A stretch of DNA of 8,465 nt from Candidatus Nanopelagicaceae bacterium. GTDB lineage: Bacteria; Actinomycetota; Actinomycetes; Nanopelagicales; Nanopelagicaceae. The notes below the pieces were generated by a model. It searched no databases, had not been told where the DNA came from, and saw only the letters and a list, made by a program, of their open reading frames with translations. The stretch spans positions 1-8,465 of the forward strand of contig CANLHC010000029.1 in assembly GCA_947490625.1 (NCBI GenBank). The letters run 5' to 3'. A program made the position numbers and the translations under genes. The first letter of the stretch is position 1. The number at the start of each line of letters is the position of its first letter. Shown piece after piece: positions 5,377-8,465 of this stretch.

Positions 5377-7130
5377 CACCTGATAATGATAGAGAATGTT
5401 TCACTTTTCAGTAGAGGCCACTGAGTATCTGCAGCAACTGCAATTTGGTATGCGCTGATTCCACGCGCTTGAGCAGGAACTGTGAATGTGAAGCCCCCTT
5501 GCGCATCTGTCAGGACTGGCGCTCCAATCACTTTTCCAGACGCTGTTGTGAGGTTGACGCTGGCACCAGCGATGCGAGGAAGTATGAATCCGGATATCGT
5601 CAACGGCGATCCTGCTTTAACGGATGTCGGTGGATCGATAATGAGATTTCTCATCACCGTGATTGCTATCGGTTGGGTTGCAGATGCGGAGCGTTCCCAT
5701 GACGGCTCGGTGATTACTCGAAGAGAGACGGACTTACCAATGAGCATAGGTAATACATACGTTCCATCAATTGCAGTAACGCCCGTCGTTAACGTGCGCA
5801 CTGTTCCATCTGGATAGGTGCCTTCTACTGCAAATGCTAAGGAGGCGACAGGTGTTTTATCTTTCAGCGTGATTTGACCTGTGAGAGTGACCGGGTTTCC
5901 ATAGGAAACTTCACTTTTTGAGGCCGTGAGATTTGATTCAAGCTGAGCAGGAGCAATCGATTTTGCGACTTCGCGGATAGCGACCATTGCCAAAGGTTCT
6001 TCTTGCCCAATCACCCATTGCGCAGCTCCGCCTAGTTGATGTTTAGCAATTAATTTGGCGCGTTCTGAAAAACCTTGGGCGTTTTGGTGCCATGCAGTTC
6101 GACTTGCGGTACATGTAGTCGAGAGTCCGCTACTTGTCTGTCCGGTGTACTCGCGTGTGTAAGAGAAAGTGACTTCAGCAAATTTTTCGTTATATGTCGG
6201 CACTGCTCCGTACGTTGCAGCAATGCTGGCCGCATCGCGCATGAGAAATGTTCCCGCTTTAGCTTTTGGTGTAATGATTTTGGCTAGGTTTGCCGGACAT
6301 ACACCCTCGACTTTAGTAACCCAATCTTTTCCATATCCCGGTAGTCCCAAATAGACCTTAGATGCCGGCATAATTGAAATTGCGTACTTCACTGTTTTCT
6401 CAGTCCATTCAATAGGACCGATCGGACCCGGGCGTGAAGTTGAATAGTCGTATGTCATGATGCGCAAGCGATCTATAAACGGTGCTATATCTGCCCATGC
6501 GTAAACAAAGTAACCCTTCTGCTTCTCTGCTGGATTAAAAACGTACGGAGTCGTCACAGACAAAAGTTTATTTTGTGCACGAAGTGCCTTACTCAGTTCC
6601 TTGATGAAGAGAACCCAATTAGGCGCAGTTGCCTTCCACGTTGAAGGCGAATCGATAAATGCGAAACCTTCAAAATCAAGATCGATACCATCGTAATTTT
6701 GTGAAGTAACTGTTGTAACAATTGCATCGACCACTTGCTTTCGACTTACGGGCTTTGAAATCAAATTGGCCAGCATCGCCTTGTCTGTTCCATCAGTGAT
6801 TGTCGGAATTATTGTCATTCCCGCACTTCTTAGCGCTGCCAGCGGAGTTGCAATAGGAACGCTTGGGTTGGCGGTTTTATAGACATCAACTACGACCGGT
6901 TTCTTTGTCTTACCGTCATATCTGAGGGTGTACCAGAAAGGCATAATCTCTTTGATTAAATCTGCATTTGCAAGAACTGCTGGCAGATACGTTTTCATTG
7001 AATAATAAGGAAGCCACCCGGTGAGGATTTTTCTTGGTGGGTTTTCAGCTCGCGCGACCTCGGCCTGAGAAAGCGGTAGAACAAAAAGGAGTATCGCCAG
7101 AAATATTCTCAGCGAGGATCTGCGCTTCAT
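5376..7130 (-). CDS. Secreted GH18 glycosidase with two C-terminal Ig-like domains
   Basis: The 584-residue protein begins with a Sec signal peptide (MKRRSS, hydrophobic core at 8-20, likely cut after ARA at 26-28). The GH18 barrel follows, from about 34 to 392. YDGIDLDFEGF at 146-156 is the DGxDxDxE catalytic motif with E154 as proton donor; MTYDYS at 225-230, GLPGYGKDW at 262-270 and the late tryptophan W372 (AAQWVIG) fit the fold. The mature protein has only two cysteines, C278 and C340, a possible disulfide. Beta-rich repeats at about 395-492 and 496-584 look like Ig-like or bacterial surface modules. There is no cell-wall sorting signal or C-terminal anchor. The substrate is unknown: chitin, or peptidoglycan as for the YaaH/SleL-like branch. 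The start overlaps DUF3039 by ATGA and the stop overlaps clpS, which is unusual for a secreted enzyme in this operon. Confidence 0.93.
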   Translation of the reverse strand: MKRRSSLRIFLAILLFVLPLSQAEVARAENPPRKILTGWLPYYSMKTYLPAVLANADLIKEIMPFWYTLRYDGKTKKPVVVDVYKTANPSVPIATPLAALRSAGMTIIPTITDGTDKAMLANLISKPVSRKQVVDAIVTTVTSQNYDGIDLDFEGFAFIDSPSTWKATAPNWVLFIKELSKALRAQNKLLSVTTPYVFNPAEKQKGYFVYAWADIAPFIDRLRIMTYDYSTSRPGPIGPIEWTEKTVKYAISIMPASKVYLGLPGYGKDWVTKVEGVCPANLAKIITPKAKAGTFLMRDAASIAATYGAVPTYNEKFAEVTFSYTREYTGQTSSGLSTTCTASRTAWHQNAQGFSERAKLIAKHQLGGAAQWVIGQEEPLAMVAIREVAKSIAPAQLESNLTASKSEVSYGNPVTLTGQITLKDKTPVASLAFAVEGTYPDGTVRTLTTGVTAIDGTYVLPMLIGKSVSLRVITEPSWERSASATQPIAITVMRNLIIDPPTSVKAGSPLTISGFILPRIAGASVNLTTASGKVIGAPVLTDAQGGFTFTVPAQARGISAYQIAVAADTQWPLLKSETFSIIIR

Positions 7131-7402
7131 TCCGATTCTTTTTTACGGGGAAGGGATTCGTAAATTTCTTTACATGCTGGGCAGATCGGATATTTCTCTG
7201 GGTCGCGCGAAGGAACCCATTTCTTGCCACAGAGGGCTCGTACGGCTTTTCCGCTTATGGCAGATTCCACAACTTTTTCTTTCTTAATGTAATGCGCAAA
7301 TCGATCATGACCACCCTCGTCATCTTCGAGTTCTGGGCGCGTCAGAAGGTCGGTATCACCTTCAAGGGATAGTCCTCGGTTGCCGCGTGAAAATAAACCC
7401 AT
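7127..7402 (-). CDS. DUF3039 family protein, small putative zinc-binding protein
   Basis: This 91-residue protein matches the actinobacterial DUF3039 family, whose function is unknown to me. The family core is at about 30-83: GGHDRFAHYIKK, then ALCGKKWVP and YPICPACKEIYESL. C58, C74 and C77, with H32 or H37, could bind one zinc ion; this is a guess from spacing. The N-terminal 25 residues are polar and variable, and the C-terminus is charged (KKESE). No membrane segment is present. It is first in the minus-strand run, 36 bases from the divergent argF, and its TGA overlaps the GH18 ATG. The upstream sequence has no Shine-Dalgarno, but TAGTAT lies 10 bases before the ATG, so the leader would be very short. 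Confidence 0.9.
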   Translation of the reverse strand: MGLFSRGNRGLSLEGDTDLLTRPELEDDEGGHDRFAHYIKKEKVVESAISGKAVRALCGKKWVPSRDPEKYPICPACKEIYESLPRKKESE

Positions 7403-7412
7403 GTACCAAAGG

Positions 7413-7418
7413 ATACTA
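7413..7418 (-). promoter_or_regulatory. Possible -10 box (TAGTAT) of the DUF3039-GH18-clpS operon
   Basis: TAGTAT fits TANNNT and matches TATAAT at four positions. Ten bases separate it from the DUF3039 ATG, predicting a leader of only a few bases. It lies in the 36-base divergent gap. No -35 hexamer was recognised at the normal distance, which would fall at the argF start codon. Confidence 0.4.
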
Positions 7419-7426
7419 GTTGCCGA

Positions 7427-7432
7427 TACAAT
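7427..7432 (+). promoter_or_regulatory. Probable -10 box (TACAAT) for leaderless argF
   Basis: TACAAT matches TATAAT at five of six positions. The six bases TTCTCG separate it from the argF ATG, so transcription would start at or next to the ATG. No Shine-Dalgarno is present upstream of argF, which fits leaderless translation. No strong -35 is seen, and no ArgR-type operator was recognised in the 36-base gap. Confidence 0.5.
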
Positions 7433-7438
7433 TTCTCG

Positions 7439-8377
7439 ATGAAGGACTTACTACGCACGCAAGATTTATCGCGCGATGATATTGAGATGCTTCTGGCAAC
7501 AGCAACAGAATTTGCTTCTAATCCGCTGAGATCACGCGATGCCCTCGCACATAAAAGTGTTGCGATCTATATGACTAAGCCCTCCACTCGCACACGCCTA
7601 GCTTCAGAAACCGCTGTGGCCCATCTGGGTGGAACGCCGATATTTTTACGTGGCGATGATCTCCAATTAGGTCGAGGAGAAACTATCGCCGATACCGCAA
7701 GAATAATTAGCGGTTACTGCGATGCGATGATTGTGAGAACTTTTGCACAGTCTGATGTCGATGAGTTAGGGGCGCATGCATCTATTCCGGTGATCAATGC
7801 GTTAACCGATGTTGATCATCCGACGCAGTTACTTGCCGACTGGTTAACGATTCGCGAGAACTTTGGCAGCGATATCACTGGCAGAAAGTTTGTTTATCTC
7901 GGTGATGGAAATAATATGTCTCATGCCTGGTTAATCATGGGTGCAATTATGGGAGCACATGTTGTTGCAGCAACTCCGGAAGGTTCATGGTCACCTGATT
8001 CGAAAGTAATTGCGCAGGCACAATCAATTGCAGCAAAGACAGGTGGCACAGTCGAAGTTGTGCATGATCCAGAAGTTGCATCCCGCGGAGCGAGTGTTCT
8101 CTATACAGATGTCTGGATGTCTATGGGTGATCCCGAAGCAGAACGTGCCGCAAAGATGGCAGCGCTTTCACCATATGCAATCAACGGCCACCTCATGGGT
8201 CTTGCCGCCAAGGATTCGATTTTTATGCACTGCTTGCCAGCTCATAGAGGTGAAGAGGTTGCAGCAGATGTGATTGATGGGCCTCGTTCGGTCATCTGGC
8301 GCCAGGCATTTCACCGCAGAACCACGATTCAGGCGATTCTTTATCACGCTTCGCGTGGAGAACTTAAGGGTAACTAA
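7439..8377 (+). CDS. argF: Ornithine carbamoyltransferase
   Basis: ArgF transfers the carbamoyl group of carbamoyl phosphate to ornithine, making citrulline in arginine synthesis; the enzyme is a cytosolic trimer in this family. The 312-residue length is normal. Carbamoyl-phosphate site motifs are STRTR at 49-53 and HPTQ at 127-130. The ornithine side is shown by DVWMSMG at 224-230 and HCLP at 264-267, which identify an ornithine rather than an aspartate carbamoyltransferase. The segment before STRTR reads YMTKP, where most family members have FEKP or FDK, a mild oddity. GDGNNMSHAW at 155-164 is conserved. It has no neighbouring arginine genes in view. The ATG lacks a Shine-Dalgarno and is preceded by TACAAT at leaderless distance. 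Confidence 0.95.
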   Translation: MKDLLRTQDLSRDDIEMLLATATEFASNPLRSRDALAHKSVAIYMTKPSTRTRLASETAVAHLGGTPIFLRGDDLQLGRGETIADTARIISGYCDAMIVRTFAQSDVDELGAHASIPVINALTDVDHPTQLLADWLTIRENFGSDITGRKFVYLGDGNNMSHAWLIMGAIMGAHVVAATPEGSWSPDSKVIAQAQSIAAKTGGTVEVVHDPEVASRGASVLYTDVWMSMGDPEAERAAKMAALSPYAINGHLMGLAAKDSIFMHCLPAHRGEEVAADVIDGPRSVIWRQAFHRRTTIQAILYHASRGELKGN

Positions 8378-8378
8378 G

Positions 8379-8384
8379 TACTCT
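8379..8384 (+). promoter_or_regulatory. Possible -10 box (TACTCT) for the downstream transhydrogenase gene
   Basis: TACTCT fits TANNNT and is followed by seven bases (TTACCCC) and the ATG at 8392. The short argF-pntA gap has no ribosome-binding site, so either a leaderless transcript starts here or the gene depends on readthrough from argF. The match to TATAAT is poor in the middle. Confidence 0.3.
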
Positions 8385-8391
8385 TTACCCC

Positions 8392-8465
8392 ATGTTAGTA
8401 GCCGTCCCAAAAGAGATTCGCGATGGCGAATTACGAGTAGCCCTTGTTCCAGACATCATCAATAA
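8392..8465 (+). CDS. pntA: Probable NAD(P) transhydrogenase subunit alpha, N-terminus only
   Basis: Only 24 codons are inside the window, running off the right edge. They read MLVAVPKEIRDGELRVALVPDIIN. The pattern VPKE-(6)-RVALVP is the start shared by the NAD-binding alpha subunit of proton-translocating transhydrogenase (PntA/PntAA) and alanine dehydrogenase. RVALVPD is more usual for the transhydrogenase, while alanine dehydrogenases tend to have RVAMTP or RVALTP. The transhydrogenase couples hydride transfer between NADH and NADP to the proton gradient; the alpha domain is cytosolic. The ATG lies 14 bases after the argF stop, without a Shine-Dalgarno. Confidence 0.65.
   Translation, partial: MLVAVPKEIRDGELRVALVPDIIN

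Noticed and set aside
7403..7438. ArgR operator (ARG box) upstream of argF
   Set aside because: No palindromic match was found in the 36-base gap, so arginine repression cannot be supported from sequence.
8168..8410. Minus-strand open frame across the end of argF
   Set aside because: It is antisense to argF and the pntA start, and its protein has no recognisable motif.
1..8465. tRNA, rRNA, CRISPR array, insertion sequence or phage attachment site
   Set aside because: No cloverleaf, spaced direct repeats, transposase motif or terminal inverted repeats were seen; the window is almost fully explained by coding genes.

Overview
The window looks like a chromosomal segment of a low-to-medium GC actinobacterium. 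Base composition is near 45-50% by eye. The strongest taxonomic clue is the gene order clpS - DUF2017 - mec - cysO - cysM - murI - rph - rdgB, a signature of Actinobacteria. As I recall it, this matches Mycobacterium tuberculosis Rv1331-Rv1341. CysO (ending Ala-Val-Ala-Gly-Gly) and CysM (ending Leu-Trp-Ala) are very close to the mycobacterial proteins. Dense packing, four-base overlaps, no tRNA or mobile element, and low GC for this phylum fit a streamlined aquatic lineage such as the freshwater acI/Nanopelagicales group. That placement is an inference from memory, not a search result.

Layout. Eleven genes run on the minus strand from 7402 down to the left edge: a DUF3039 protein, a secreted GH18 glycosidase with two Ig-like domains, ClpS, DUF2017, Mec, CysO, CysM, glutamate racemase, RNase PH, the RdgB/HAM1 nucleotide pyrophosphatase, and a lysine-repeat membrane protein cut by the window edge. 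Most junctions are overlaps or gaps under 30 bases, so this is probably one operon or a few nested ones. On the plus strand, argF (ornithine carbamoyltransferase) diverges from DUF3039 across only 36 bases. It is followed after 14 bases by the first 24 codons of a probable NAD(P) transhydrogenase alpha subunit, cut by the right edge. There is no gene-free stretch longer than 36 bases.

How the genes fit together. CysO, CysM and Mec form the complete sulfur-carrier route to cysteine: CysO carries sulfur as a C-terminal thiocarboxylate, CysM joins it to O-phosphoserine, and Mec releases cysteine. ClpS delivers N-degron substrates to the ClpCP protease. MurI makes D-glutamate for peptidoglycan, and the GH18 enzyme acts outside the membrane on a glycan, perhaps also the wall. 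Rph trims RNA 3' ends, and RdgB removes deaminated purine nucleoside triphosphates. ArgF makes citrulline for arginine.

Most of the window is ordinary housekeeping. The parts worth a second look are the secreted glycosidase lodged in this operon with overlapping starts on both sides, the lysine-rich membrane-anchored protein with DNA-level tandem repeats, and a recurring TANNNT box 6-7 bases before start codons that lack a Shine-Dalgarno sequence, which suggests leaderless transcripts.
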